From: Heloderma charlesbogerti
Taxonomy: Eukaryota > Chordata > Lepidosauria > Squamata > Helodermatidae
DNA length: 64,000 bases
Direction of reading: 5' to 3'
NCBI GenBank assembly: GCA_026122225.1
Contig: JANEZZ010001897.1
Coordinates: 620,001-684,000 of the forward strand
Position 1 is the stretch's first letter. Each line of letters begins with the position of its first letter. The notes beneath the pieces are model-generated. The model ran no database searches, was not told where the DNA came from, and worked only from the letters and a program-made list of their open reading frames with translations. A program made the position numbers and the translations under genes. Below, piece after piece: positions 12,001 to 27,000 of this stretch.

Positions 12001-15000
12001 TCCACAAACCCACCACCTAGTGCTTGTATCCCTCCCTACCCCCTGTGATTTCCCACAGTTTAAAAGAAGAAATCAAAAAGACTAATGAAAGAAACTGATT
12101 TTCTAAATTGTAGGTGAGGGATTTAACATATTACAGGTAGCAATATGAATAATATGAATGCCCAATAAAGCTACTTTAAGAACTAAGATCTTGACAAGGC
12201 ATTTCTAAAACAGTATCACACAGGCCAAATTTCTTCGAATCCAAGCTTTTTTCTTTGCTTTTTTTCTTTTGCTATGAGTGCTGTTAAAGACATGACACAC
12301 TTAAATAGAATTACATTCTGTCTAAGAACATAAGAACTGCCATACTAAAGGCACAAACAATGCAACTCATCTTGACGTTGAAAATAGTCAGCAAGACAGG
12401 CCATGGAAAATTTAAAAAAACACAAAACACTTAGCTATGACTGCAACCCTATACACAGCTGGGAGTTAAGTCCCATTGAACTGAATAGGGCTTACTTCTG
12501 AGTAGACAGCCTAAGTACTTAAGATTGCAGCCTAAGTACTAATGTCATGGTACCAGAGGAGGTAAGGCTGCACATTCAGCTAATAGGGAGACATGCAGGT
12601 CTAAATCCCTCTTTAGCAGGATAATTAACTGTATGTTTTACATTTTTGTTTTTTAAGGCCCTATACTTTACCAGCTGGACAAAACACATTTAACATTGGC
12701 TAAGTATGAGGTGAAAAGAAACTGTTTTTAAAATAAGGATCAGGCTATTTATTTATTACAAGGACTTCCAGGCCACCTTTCACGATTTAATCCTCCCCAC
12801 CCCCCAAGTGGCATGAAAATACAATGATATAATTTTAAAACAAACATCAATATTTAAAATAATAAAGAGAATATATACCATTTCAGCCCAATGATTCCAT
12901 TATAAGCTCTGAAATCATTGCACACATTTATTTAAAAACAACAGAAACAGAAACAATTAACAACCATCCTTTAACTAAAAGCAGACTGAAATAAAAAGGA
13001 ATTTAGGACCACCTAAAAGAAAGTAGGGAGGAAGCTAAAATGTACCTCTTGGAGGAAAGAGTTCCATAAATATGGGGCCACCACTGAAAAGGCCCCAGCT
13101 CTCGTGCCCAATTTAAAGGTCCCCTGGCACCATCAACTGAGCATGTTCTGCCAGAAAAGACTAAGGCCAGCATAACTCCATGCCTCTAAGCCAGCCCTGG
13201 CCAGATGACCCAAAAGGACACCATGATCAATGGTTTTGAAGGCAGCTGAAAGGTCCAGGAGAATTCCCCCCTCCCCCATCCATTCCCCAATATAAGTCAT
13301 CCACCAGGGTGACTAAGGTTGTTTCCATCTAATAACCAGGCTGAAAGACAAACTGGTATGAATCTAAAGAATCAGTACCATCCAAAACTGCCTGGAGTTG
13401 AGACACCACCACTCTCTCTAGCATCTTGCCCCAAAATGGAAAATTTGGCTGATGCCAAAATCAGAGTCCACATTTGGTGTTTTCAATAAGGGTCTCACTA
13501 CTGCTTTTTTCAGGAAAGCAGGAACTTCAACGTCTCTTGAGGAAGCATGTATCACTTTTGAGACCCACACAGTAAGCCCAGTTCTGGTAGATTTTAATAT
13601 CCAGGAGGAGCAAGATCCAGAGAATAGATGGTTGGCCTGTAAAAACCTGTCTCTCAGCAATGGATCCTGACTAGTAGTCAGATGATCCAATAAAGATGAT
13701 CACTATCAGATACTAACACAATCCCAACCCACCTAATAAAACCCCATTCCATGCCACAAACATGTTTCTGTCACAAGAGGGAGCCCCTCAATTTTCAGAG
13801 GAAAGTGCCTCCTTTGTTCGCTAATGTTTGTAGCTGATGTTAATTAAAATATTTTGGTTTCAAAAATTAAAATGGAAATTGCAATCTGTATACATACCTT
13901 GGGTCAAGCAGGCTCTTCAAAAACTGGAAAAGCAAACATTCATCCTGACAAGCAAGGGGTGTGTGTGTGAGTGAATATAGCATTGCATTTGATATCTAAT
14001 TGTTTTAAAACTCTATCAGATGAAATACTAGGCTTCAGCCTTGCACAAAAGTTCTGTACCTGATGTCCCCAGAAATGTGGAACACTACACTTCTCATATA
14101 TAATGGCAGCATAGTTCAAACTTCCTGCCACAGCCATCTGTCTGCCATAGAATACATGTGTGCTGCAGGGGATTCTACGGTGCAGTCTAGGATACCCTCT
14201 CCGTTTGTGTTTAGCCTATCACCCCATGCAACCCATAAATATGCCCTGGGATGTCTCAACCTTCCCCAGAGGCTACATGAAGGGAAAAAAGATAAATGGC
14301 AGACATTTGGTTCTTTAGGCAACTTATCTCCCTTTATCAGTCTTGCTGAAACCGTAATAAGCTTCCATTAACCATATTTCAAAAATGGTGATGGTGTCAC
14401 TGGTGCGACCCATTCTGGCTCAGGACATGAACACTCATGAGTCTTGATTTACCAGTTGAAGGCCAATGACATATAGAACCATTAAAAATGGAGATTAGGA
14501 AGACACCCAGTGGGATACCAAATCCCCTGCCAAAGCCCCCATGCCCAACCAATCCCTTGTGACAAGACACCAACTAGCAAAGCTTTATAGACAAATAAGT
14601 AAATAGACAAAGTAAATAACTTTATAGACAAATAAGTGACCCCTTCCAAGAAGGTCTTACAAAGACTTTGATAAGGTGCTCTGTTTGATTTTAATAGAAG
14701 AGAAATGAGGTGAAAACCTGATTTCAGATTTGCTGAAACTGCCAAAACAAGCTTCTTTCAATTTCCTGAACTGGTTTTAGAAAGCTGTTAAGATTATAAT
14801 GACAAATTTGGCCAAGAGCAGAACTATGTACAATGGTGGACCATTTCAGCAATTGCTTCAGCAAAATCTATTTGCCAACTGCTTTGAAAATGTTTCAGTG
14901 GCTGAATGACAAGTTTGCCATTAGTGAGTGCAATTAGTGTCAAGAAGTGCATATTTAGCTACCTTGTCTTGGCTAAATATTTATGTTTGTGGCATACTCA

Positions 15001-18000
15001 ACAAGTGTAAGAGTAATTCACTAGATACTTATGAAAATAATCTCCTAAAGATTGCAAAAGCTCTCTATTGATGTTTGACCCAGAAACATCTTAATGATGA
15101 ACAGATTTATTCAGTCCAAACCAGAGAGAATGAAGGTAGACATGTTTGTTGTCATACATCTACCACCTTCGTATATAAAGCAGGGGCAGGGGTCTAATTT
15201 TTTACAGCAGTAGTGCTTATGGGTGATTGAGGAGAGCAGAGTCCTCCCTCTGTTCTGGTACTTCAGGTACTTTGGCTCATTCTCCATATCGGTGTCTCTG
15301 AGCAAAGGAATGGGAGAGAAACCTGGAATGATGAAGTCTAGCTCCTATATAATCAAGGCTGTAATCCTATGCACCCCTATTTGGAGTAAGCCTGGGATCC
15401 AGATTAGAACCTCAAGTTTATAGCAAGTATAGACATGCACCCCACACAAGCCAAGTAGATACTGGTGCAATTCCAAGAAAATTGCATGCAAGAACAATTT
15501 TCCAAGGAATGTGGTCATTCTATCATTGCTCAGGAATAAGTTAAAAAATACATTTTTATATTGCCCAATAGCTGTGGCTCTCTCAGCAGTTCACAGTTTT
15601 GTGCTCCTCTGTGAGACTATTTGTTGGAGGACATCAAATTCTGATTTGATCATTCCTAACTTCTAGAAAACTGCTCAATCCCATAATTTGCAGCCTATCA
15701 TAATTTGAACTTTCTTCTCAAAAAGAAGATGCAACAACTCATGTTTTTAGCAAGGCTTTACCTGCAGGTTCTGAATTATTTGCTCAATCTGGTCACTGAA
15801 GTGAATGGAGATCAAATCTGCTGCTTTAAAGGGACTCACTGATATCAGCTCCTGAGCAAAGAAGGAGGGAAAAATACACTGTTCTTGCATTTGCACTAAT
15901 GCAGCAATTATACACACAGCAACAAATACTCCAGAACAAATACTCAGGAATAAATTCCATTTGGAATGTTTTCAAAATCAACAAGATGATACAGTAACTA
16001 TTAAGAGAAAAAATATAAATATTTCTGTGATGGGGCTATTTCTTCACTGAACAGAACAGGAAGCTGAAGAATACAGGTTGCTTCAGAATGGCAAATTCTG
16101 CATTCCCATAATAGTCTCACTTTATGTACATTCAAGCAGCTTAGCTTTGTGATGAACTGCCAACATATAACCAACATGACAGTATTTTCAGAGCACCTGG
16201 CATATAGAATAATGGTGTTAACTGGTTTTCAGACACAATTTCATATTTGACTAGAGCACACAGATTTCATCCATAAATCAATCCAGCTAGAGAATTGGAA
16301 TGTAAAATTGGTTTGGCTTGTTATTTAAGCACATTTCCCTAAAAATAGAGAATCCATGTGATTAATTTACTTGCAAAATATGTTTAGACTGGAATACCAC
16401 TAAAGTCAATAGAGAAATCCAGTTAAAATTTAAATAATTTAACTAGTTTGTAGACCCAGTTTTTAAGGATGTGTCTGCAACATTATATCTAACATTGTAC
16501 ATTTTAATAAATTAGCTAGCACCTCACACTTACTTCCATGTCTAATACCTGAAATAAGAATGATTACATGTATGGGTATTTGCCGATTAAAGACTAAGAA
16601 ATTCAAACTCACTCAATCCTGCTTTCATCTTATAGGAACATAACCAGGGGCTAAAAGGGAATGAATACTTCTTTTCCTTTCCATACTTGTATTCCCTTCT
16701 AATATTTATTGTTAATGTTTCCCTCTGGCTGCACTCAGCAGGATTCACAGTGAACTTTGGTAAGATCTTAATCTCCTGTTCTTATAGCTCCCAAAATGGA
16801 ATAAGTTATAATGCAGCTTGGCATGCAGATGTATTCCTTCTTATTATATAGTTTTGTACACACGTAAGAACATAAGAAGGGACCTGCTGGATCAGACCAA
16901 GGGTCCATCTAGTCCAGCATTCTGTTCACACAGTGGCCAACCAGCTGTTAACCAGGAACCCACAAGCAGGACATGAGCGCAATAGCACCCTCCCACTCAT
17001 ATTCCCCAGCAACTGGTATACATAGGCTCATTGCCTCTGGTACTGGAGGTAGCACATAGCCATCAAGACTAGTAGCCATTGATAGCCTTTTCCTCCAGGA
17101 ATTTGTCCAACCCCCTTTTAAAGCCATCCAAATTGGTGGCCATCACCACATGCTGTGGTAACAAATTCCATAGTTTAACTATGTGCTGTGTGAAGAAGTA
17201 CTTTCTTTTATCTGTCCTGAATCTCCCACCAGCTTCATAGGATGAACCTGGGTTCTAGTATTTTGACAGAAGAAGAAAAATGTCTCACTCTCCACATTCT
17301 CCACACCATGCATAGTTTTCTAGACTTCTATCATGTCTCCCCTTATCCTTCTTTTTTTCCAAGCTGAACAATCCCAGCTGTTGTAACCTCCTCTCATAGG
17401 GGAGATGATCCAGCCCCTTGATCATTTTAGTTGCCCTTTTCTGCACATTTCCAGCTCTATGATACCTTTTCGTAGGTGTGGTGGCCAGAACTGTACACAG
17501 TATTCCAAGTGTGGTCGCACCATAGATTTGTATAGGGGCAGTATGATATTGGCAGTTTTATTCTCAATTCCTTTTGTAATTATGCCTAACATGGAGTTTG
17601 CCTTTTTTACACTGGCTACACACTGGATTGACATTTTCATCGAGCTGTCCACCACAACCCCCAAATCCCTTTCCTGGTCGGTCACCACTAGCTCAGATCC
17701 TATCAGGTTATCCTTGAAGTTGGGATTTTTTGCCTCAACTTGCTTACATTGAACCACATTTGCCATTTAGATGCCCATTCTCCCAGTTTGGAGAGATCCT
17801 TTTTGGCGCTCTTCACAATCTCCCTTTTTGTTTTAACCATCCTAAATGATTTGGTGTCATCATCAAACTTGGCCACTTCACTGCTCACTCCTAATTCCAG
17901 ATCATTTATGAACAGGATGAAAATACAGGATATCATCTGGGCCCTATGATTTATTTGCTTTCAATTTATCAATAAAGTTGAGAACTTCATCTTTTGTCAC

Positions 18001-21000
18001 CACTATTGGCTTCAGTTCCTCAGACTCCCTTCCTGAAAACATCAGTTCAGGCACAGTATCCGTCCTATATCTTCTGCAGTGAAGATGGGTGAAAAGAATT
18101 CAGCTTCTCAGCAGTCTCCTCCTTCAGTACTCCTTTAACTCCACTGCCATCCAGTGGTTCAACTGCCTCCCTAGCTGGTTTCCTGCTTCTGATACATTTA
18201 ATTAATTCTTTGCTGTTGGCCTTGACATTGTTAGTGATATGCTCTTCAAAATGCTTTTTTGCATCTCTTATTGTCTGCTTGCATCACCTTTGTGCAATCT
18301 TGTGCTCCCTTCTGTTTTCCTCACTTGGGCAAGCCTTCTATTTTCTGAAGGAAGCTCTCTTTTCTCTAATAGCTCCCTTAACACTTCTTGTTAACCATAC
18401 CGGCGACCTCTTGGACTTGGTACTACCTTTCCTAACCTGTGGTGCACATTTTAGCTGGGCCTCGATTCTTGTGATCTTGAGTAATCTCCAAGCACTTGGA
18501 AGGGATTTAATCCTCTTGACTCCCCCTTTTAACTTCCTTTTTGCCAATTCCCTTATTTTAGAGAAATTTCCTCTTTTGAAGTCAAATGTGACTGTGTTGG
18601 ACTTCCTGGGCAATTTCCCACTTAAATATGTATTAAATCTGATAGCACCATGGTCACTGTTTCCAATTGGTTCAACAACATTTACATCTCATACTAGGTT
18701 ATGGGCGACACCATTTAGGATTACATCCAAGGTTGCCTCCCCTCTGGTCAGTTCCATGACCAACTGTTCTAGGGCACAATCATTTAGGGCATCAAGAAAT
18801 GCATCCTCTTGGTAGTGAAAGCCTGCAAAATGACAGACTCGATGCCTGCATCAGGCATCAGATCAGTGGGGTTGGATTATGGACTCCCTGGAGAAAGTGC
18901 TTGGCCTGACGTTGTGAGAAGACAGACAATCCATCCATTGGCTGATGAAAAGTAGAAACTGCTGCTAAATAAGCTCTTAAAGATAACGATAAGCCCTTCT
19001 CATGAAGAGATAACACAAACTGTAGAACATGGTGCAATGGGCACTGAACTGTATTGAACCTATGAAAGTTCACAAAGGTACAGAGAGACATCCATTTAAT
19101 GGTGTAGGACCTCCTTGTATTTGGCTTGTGCGCTGCATCAAGGATGTGCCGAACCACCACCAGAACAGTAGCAAGAGGATCAGTCACTGAATTCTCCACA
19201 CCATTATGCAGAGTGTGTGAAGACACGGATAGCAGAATCTGCCTCAGTCCCATCAAGACATTTGAAATTGGCAAAAGGCAGACATACTCTCCAAGGGACA
19301 GGCAAAGAAGGAGAGTGAACCAAGGTTTTCTCAGCCACCAAAGGGTGAGTAGTATGCAGTTTGTCCTGTCCATTCTGACTTTCGCCAAGACTTTGGTGAG
19401 CAGAGGGAAAGGTGGAAAGATATACAGAAGCAGACCTGTCCACTGGCATAGAAACACATCCCCTAATGATCCCAAGTCCACTTCTGGCCTGCTGCAGAAA
19501 TATAAGCACTTGCTGTTCTCTGCTTCAGTGAACAAGTCTATGACTGGAGTGCCCCACCTATGGAAGAGATTAGAGATTACCGACGAAGCCACCGTCCACT
19601 TGTAAGACACTAAATAGTTTCTGCTAGGACTGTCTGTGAGGCATTCGTCCACTCCAGCTACATGTACTGCTACCAATTGATTTTATTGATTTTATTTTTA
19701 CATTTTTATACTGCCCAATAGCTGAGGCTCGCTGGGCAGTTCATAATTTAAACCATAAAAAACAACATGACAAGATACAATACACAATTTTTGAAAGTAC
19801 CACATAAAACCAAGGTAAAACCCACCAGCAGTTACAACCTAGGGAAAGCCTGTGTGAAAAGGTGTGTTTTCAGGAGGCATTTAAAAGATGTTATATTTTC
19901 TGCCTCCTGAACTCCATGAGAGAGGGTTTTCCAGAGGGAGGGTGCCACTACAGAGAAGGCTGAAGGAAACTGCCAAATTGGGCCAATATGATGTGGGACT
20001 GACCACTGAAAAAATGTGGATCATGAGTCCAAGAAGGGAGAGGGACTGTTCCACCTTGCTTGTTCAGATAGTAAACAGTAGTAGTGTTTTCAGACACTAT
20101 CTGAACCGAGTGTCCTCATGGTTCCATCCTGAATGCCCTCAGAGCCTTCTCAACAGGAAGGAGTTCCAAGAGGTTGATATGCAGAGTAGCCTCTGACGTG
20201 GTCCGCTTGCCCTAAAACTTCAAGGGTCCAAAGTCTGCACCCCACTCCAATAGGGAAGCATTCATTGCCAGCATTTGCAACAGGGATGGCAGAGAGAAAA
20301 GGGTGCCCTCTCGAAGATTGAGGACATCCATTCACCAAGTCAGTGTAGCAGCCACAACTCTGGGAAAGTGCAGACACATCCGCCTGGCATTCCAAGTTGG
20401 GCTGAATGCTCGCATGAACCAGTTGTGGACTGTCTGCATCCATAACCATGCCGGTGCAACCACCATGGTAGTAGCTGTCATCAAAACCAGCAGTCTCTGT
20501 ATCTGCACAGCACTGACAACTGTCTGAACAGTTCTCTCCTGCAAGGCATATCAGAGCTGATGCTCTAGATCTAGGGGGAGGAAGGCTTGACCTAGAGTCA
20601 GTATCACTCCAATTAAGTGGATATGTTATGTTGGTATCAAGTGGGATTTCTTCATACTACGGCTTTAGTATCACAGTCAGTCATATGCCTAGATGTATTT
20701 ATCTGCTGGTTAAAGAGATGCATCAACTTGCCCTGGAAGACTTGAGCCAAGTCTTATTTATCCTCTAGGAGATGGCCAGAAAGAGATCGTATCGTCTCCC
20801 ACAGGAAAAACTGATAAGAACGTAAGAAAAGTCATGCTGGATCAGACCAAGAGTCCATCTAGTCCAGCATTCTGTTCACACCCTGGCTAACCAGCTGTCA
20901 ACCAGGAACCCACAAGCAGGACACAAGTGCAACAACACACTCCTGACCATGTTCCCCAGCATCTGGTGCACATAGGCATACTGCCTCTTATACTGGTGGT

Positions 21001-24000
21001 AGCACATAGCCATCAAGACTAGTAGCCATTGATAGCCTTCCCCCTTTTAAAAGCCATCCAAATTGGTGGTCATCACTATATGTTGCGATTCTGGGACATC
21101 ATGCATTCTGATCAATGACGTTTTGTCTGTTTAGTGAAATTTATAGAATGGCGGCAGGTCACCACAACATGCGATTTCCCCAGGCAAAACAAAACAAAGT
21201 GTATGTCCATCAGTGGGGGGTAGCTTGCTATAGCACTGAATGCATTTGCCAAAAGGGGCCTTAATGGCCATACATTGCCTCCCGGTGATCAGAGATCACG
21301 AAAAATAAGAAAGATGAACTACCTAATTGTTTTTTTTCAGGAAAGACAGAAGACAGAAAAAACAGAATGAAGGAAGAAACTCTTCAACTACCTCAGCCTA
21401 GAACTCTGAAAGAGCAAGAAGTCCTAATGAGGCATCTGTCAGGAGTGAATCTGAACGTGTGGAGATAGTTAGCAGCTCAGACTCAGAATGGGAACAGCTA
21501 GAACCGGGGGAGGCTCTCTCTTTAGTGAGCTCAGATATGGCAAGGTGTTCTTCTTAAGACTTTGGCACACATATGGCTCGACTTGAAGGGCTTCTCTTCT
21601 CCTCCTTCATGAGAACTTAGGTCTTGGGGAAGGAAGAGAGTGAGGTGCGTGACTAGAGGGATGCTAGGGTCCGTCACAGAGCGAAGCAGGAAAAGTTAGA
21701 GGCAGACTCAGACGCTCCTCCAGGTTGTGATAGCCTACATAGGAGGGAGTAATTGTAAGGGAGGGGCATTCCCCCTAAGCTAGTCTGGCGGGGAAGTACT
21801 TGTTCAAACTGCCGGCAACTTCTCTAACTTCCACTTCAGCTCCTCTATTGGTATTCATAATTGTGTGAAGTAGCTGTTTCCTTTGTAGCCTGAGAGTTTC
21901 CTAGAATTCGCATTTGTAAGGAACCTGGTTGTTAACTAATAAAGTAGTGAGCCTGAAGCTTGGTATCTTGGAGTGTGTTCAACAAGGTGGTCGAACGAGA
22001 ACTGAGGGAACGGGCAGGAACCCACTGGGACACGCGCAGTGGACGGTGCAGGAGGGTTCTTACCAAAAATGTTTTCCTCGACTATAGAATGTTCCCAAAC
22101 GAGGCTATGTGTTGGAGCAGAGCTCATATTTGTGATGCACAGAGACCACGAAGAAGAACAGGACATTGCAGCCCAATAGTTATCCGCTCCCAAACCCAAC
22201 TCAACAGAGGATTAAATGCGACGTCCCAAGAAATCCAACTTCCTATGCTCTTGACCTGTGGGTGAGGAATGGACTTTCTGGGATTTTCCTTGCCATGCCT
22301 GAACAATCATGGAATACGGGGTGAGTGCTGCAACAAAAACCTGCATCTGTCTCCAGAACCTTTGTTCAAGGTGCTTTGAAGTGGGCTGAACAGAAAAAGG
22401 AGCCTTCCAAGATTACTGGATGGTTTGCAGTAACGCAGGAAGCATGGGAATTGCCACTGGTGTAAGGTCTCAGACTAGCCCAAAAAGACAGAATTGGGAG
22501 ACCCCCATCAAGATGGACGATGGCAGCCACTGTATGTAGGCAATCGACTTTGCCTTTTTTCAGTCCTTTTCTGTGGAATTGGGGCTGGAGACACCTCTCA
22601 AATTTCCCCTTCCAATATAGAGGCTATCACCTGAGGGTCCTCTAATGGCTGGATGCCCAGTGATGGTTTCGATATTGGTTGGAGATGCACCGCAATCGGT
22701 GACTTAAGTAACAGCAGAGGTGCTGGTATTGTCAGTATCAACACTGATACCAAAATCAATGGGGTCAAAGCTGGGGCTGTGGGAGACTGAACTAAAGACT
22801 ATTTCTTCTCTAGCTTCGGCTGCAACTTATGGGCTCTTGACCTTTTAGTCAGCTTTTTGGCCATAGCCGTATTCAATGACCAGCCTGGTGTTGATGGATT
22901 GTTACAAGTAGCCGTGGAGGTGGTCGATGGACTTCACCTCAAGAGGCTTTGAACCTGGAACCATTAAAGGATCCACATATGAATGGGACAGGGTCTCTGA
23001 TGCCCCAAAGGGAGAGGGCTCCTTTAACACCTTGGACATCTTTGTAGATGGCCTGGCCCTGAAGAATGACTCAAAGCCTGGCAGACCAGTTATGCCTTGC
23101 TTTTTTTTTTTTATAAAGGCTTGGCAAAACGACCAGATGTTGACTTTGTGTCCTTCTCCTAAACAAAGGAGACAGAGCAAATGCCTGTCTGTTGGTGGGA
23201 GTTTACTGCCATAACAGGCACACTTGTGCAACGGGGCCCAAAGGACCAAACATTCTCAGGCAATTGCTGAGATTGCAAACAAAACAAAAAACGCAAAAAT
23301 GATAGACAGAAATCACTGGACAGAAAGGAGAAAGGAAGAGGACAAAAGTTAAACCTCAACAAATTCTAGTTTTCTGTCAGGAAGAAGCATGAGAAGATTC
23401 CCTATGAGGATGTGCAGTTAAAAGAGAACTGAGGGAACAGGTTGGAGCCTATTAGGGACATGTACACTGGGACGGTAGGGGCGGGTTCCCACCAAAACAT
23501 TCCTCAACTATGGAAGGTTCTTGATCAAGGCTCCGTGCATGTGCAGAGCCCACCATGCATGGTGATGCATAGAGACCATGAAGGAAAATGAGGATGACTC
23601 CTTCCTTAGCACAGGATGGCCTTTCCAATGTAGGAAAGACTTTGCCCTCTGGGCATACATCCTTCTAGGGAAGAAGAAAATATGCTTCCAGATACAAAAA
23701 AAGATGGCTTGTCAAACTGACAGGCACTTTGCTAATATATACAAAGCAACATACTGGTGAATTAAATGTTTCTTCTTCAACTATTTAGAAAAATTAGTTT
23801 GGTTGACTTCAACATAATTCCAATGGAGATCTTCCATACTAATTCCAGACTTCATGGAAATCACAGGCCTACTCAAAACAAGTAAAGCAACATACATTTC
23901 AAGATATACTCTGGGTTTAGTAAAAATTATGAGGATGATGATAATGGCTTGCATCACCAAGTTCAGGACAATATACATGAGGCTTATGCCATTTTAACCT

Positions 24001-27000
24001 TACAACCATCCTGTGAGGTATGTTAGGCTGAGATCAGTGACTGTCTAAGACCATCTAGTAAACGTCATAGCTGAGCCAGGATTTGAATTAAAGTCCTTCC
24101 AGTCTAAGTCTGGCAATTCATTCAGTGTAGCATGCTCTCTCTTAATGTTTTGCATTCATCTGGAACCTGGCAATTCAGTTGTTGGAGGTGTCAAAAATGA
24201 ACTGTTGTTAAGGCTGGACAACTACCTTCTGAAAGCACAGATACCCATATTTTTCCTATGCCTTCATAGTGATGATCATGGTGGAGAAGACTAGCATGGG
24301 GCTCTAGGATGAGTGAGGCTATGGGATTTTCTAACTGATCATGACAGTTATGCTACCAATGGTCTTGGTGATCTGGGAAATGATTGATTATCAGGGCCAT
24401 TAAGCTATTCTGCATGGTAAATAGCTCAAAGAATCCAAGAGGCTGATTCATCATCTGCCTACATAGTGGGCTGGTTTGCACGGAACAGCAACGAAGTTTT
24501 TTTAAACCCTGGGTTATCATGAGCAAGCCAGTGTGCTAGTGCATGTGGCTTGCCCGCTTGGCTCATCCTGACAGTGAGAGTGGCTAAAGAAGCCAGGGAC
24601 AGAGCATCCCTGGCTTGGATAATGTTACATGTGAACTCTTGAGTTACAATTCTGGCTTGCCAGGGGAGAGACAAGCCAGGGTTCCCAGTTCAGATGTAAC
24701 GCCAACCAAGCCAGGGAAAAAGCCTCCCAGAAGCATGATTCTGCTTGGAAACAAGGAACACACTCTCCACGTGCCTCGTTTCCAATCACAAAATTGCTGT
24801 GATTTTTGCTGCTGCAGCAATAGCAAACTCAGCAGCACCAGAGGTGGGATGCAGCCCCCAGAGGAATCTGGGGGGCAATGCAGCCCCCTGACACCCAGAC
24901 ATCGTTCACCTCCACTCCAAGTAATTTTTAAATGTTAAACTGGAGTCATTTTGAATCCAATCATTAACTTTGTTTCCAGCTAGAACTTTATGGGGGTCCT
25001 TGGACTCCAACCGCAGATTGACACTGTCCAAAGGAAGTATCAGTGCCAGACTTAAAGAGGAGGATAAGGTGGACTGCTTCAAATCCGCAGTCAGTTACTA
25101 TCCTGTCTCCAGTCTTCCCTTGTACTATAGCAAAAGTAAAGTCATCAAATCAAAATAGCTACGCGTTCTGTTCCTCTATGGCTGAGGATACTATCTGGGA
25201 GTGTTATTCTTCACAGCTATTGCCATTGTTTTTAGATGATTAGTATTGTATTTTATAATTTTATTGTTTTAAGATTTATTTTTAAAACTTGCACATCACC
25301 TCAACGTGTCTTCAGGCAAAGGGAGATTTGCACATAAAATACATAATGCAAAAAGGGCATACAGTCCAACCTGCATGCCAGACACCATTAGGATAGCTGC
25401 AGATAAATTAGGTTTAGATGTATAATCAATTAATCCAAGTCATACCTCAATGTGTTTCATTGCTTTTTGCCACACGGACAGCTTTTCGTCTGTGCTATAC
25501 CCGGGAATGGAGAGTATATTGTGGATATAGGTGAAAACGTCTTCCTTTAATGTAATAAATGGGAAGGATGAAAAACATCACACACTAATTCAGCAGTCTA
25601 CTTCTCTAACAAACCTAAGGATCAATTCCCATATTATTCCTTGCATGCCAAACCTCCATGATTAAGCAAAAGGGCATAAAGAATGTGTCATGAAGCATTT
25701 TAGGAGCAATTCTCACTTCAAAGCCTCTCCTTGAAAATCAAGGTCCTCCTCCCACTGCCACCCCCCACAAGAATACAAGCCCATATCTGCTGAAAGACAA
25801 GATGAAAACTGAAAGGAAAAGAGATTTCATCTGGATTCTCTCTGTAATTGCTTTTGGATCCTCTCAGCCTTACCTTTCTCAATGGATCTCGCAAGTAGCA
25901 ATCAATTATCTTATCATAGCGATGTTCCTGTTCATACATAAACTCACAAATTTGGTAGCTGAAACAGAACAATTTTAATTTATTCATTTTAAGATATAGA
26001 CTCTTCAGAGAGCCATACAGTTGTCAGGCATAATACAGTCTGAAAAGATGCCAGCTTTGTCAGCACCGTGTCCTTCTTTTCCCATCTTAATGCTTTACAG
26101 CTAGATACACACCATACATTCCTTAGTGTACATTCTAAGTACACAAATACGTATGTTGTGATGAACCTGAGCTATGTCAGCCATGACTGTTAATATCAGA
26201 GCTGCTTAATATGACTGGCTGTCACTTTAAAAAGTTGAAACTCCATTTTGGGAGACAACACAACTTGCCAAATCAGTGACTTGTTGGGCAAGTGGGGAGA
26301 AGGAGAGAGAGAGAGCGTGCACCGGCTTTATTTTCTTCATCTGATCTTGGTTGTTTCACATAGGGAGTTGCTGGACATCCCTTTCCTAACTAGGTCTTCT
26401 AGGAACAAATTGTATACTGTCATTTTCCCCACTGAGATTCTCAAATTAAAATGTTAATGACCTTTGCAACCTGGAGGAGTTGCAGTTACTGAGCACTAGA
26501 GTTTGCTGTCACTAATGATTCACTGAACTTCAATAACCCCTTTTTTATTTCTAAGTATTTATACCACATATTTCCACTTAAAACCAACAACATTCAAGGT
26601 AGTTGAGAGCTTATTTAAAACATCAACATCAGAGCAATAAAAATAAAAGATGTTAAGTTAAAAGGCAAGAGGCAGACTTGATGAACAGACAGATCTAGGG
26701 AAACAGTTTTAAAAAAATCTTCAAATCAGCCAGCCAAAAGCCTGTCAAAAGTAAAATGTCTTTGTAAGGTGGCAGGATGAGCCTCCCTAGGTAGGCAGTT
26801 CCTGTAATCTAGCCTTGCTCTCAGAGAATCCATCCATCGTCTATGGCACTGGGGATGTGGAGGTCTGATCAGGTTATCACAGTGGGGCGGGGTGGGTTAG
26901 ATTTAAAGAGGCGGCAGACCCAAGTGTGGTAGCTCCCTTTATAGGATGTCTGACCAGAAGACATGTAGGTGTGCTGGAACTGCTTCATAGTATGGATGGC

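Larger units (their letters stand above)
9914..13897 (-). other. VPS8 intron 17
   Basis: Holds foldback family 1 copy 1, a CR1 3' end and an L2 fragment. A short repeat near 12440-12530 (gcaaccctatacac, then cttacttctgagtagac) has relatives near 15360, 27420 and 43395. An open plus-strand frame at 11551-12048 matches nothing I know. Confidence 0.75.
13945..15761 (-). other. VPS8 intron 16
   Basis: Holds an imperfect direct repeat (14585-14640), a short foldback relative near 15360 and an L2 tail (15545). The rest is unassigned. Confidence 0.75.
15852..25445 (-). other. VPS8 intron 15, retroelement cluster
   Basis: 9.6 kb, the longest intron in the window. From 16862 to about 23592 it is almost entirely retroelement: CR1, DIRS-like, nested L2, CR1, LTR-like and gag-like blocks. 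A MIR-like piece is at 23990 and inverted-repeat-like sequence with aagccagg motifs at 24470-24730. 15852-16861 and 24740-25445 show nothing recognisable. Confidence 0.8.

Noticed and set aside
11551..12048. A 165-codon open frame on the plus strand
   Set aside because: No recognisable domain, no splice or transcription context, and composition like the surrounding intron.
18210..18815. A 201-codon open frame on the plus strand
   Set aside because: It is the antisense of the CR1 ORF2 region. The minus-strand reading carries recognisable CR1 blocks.
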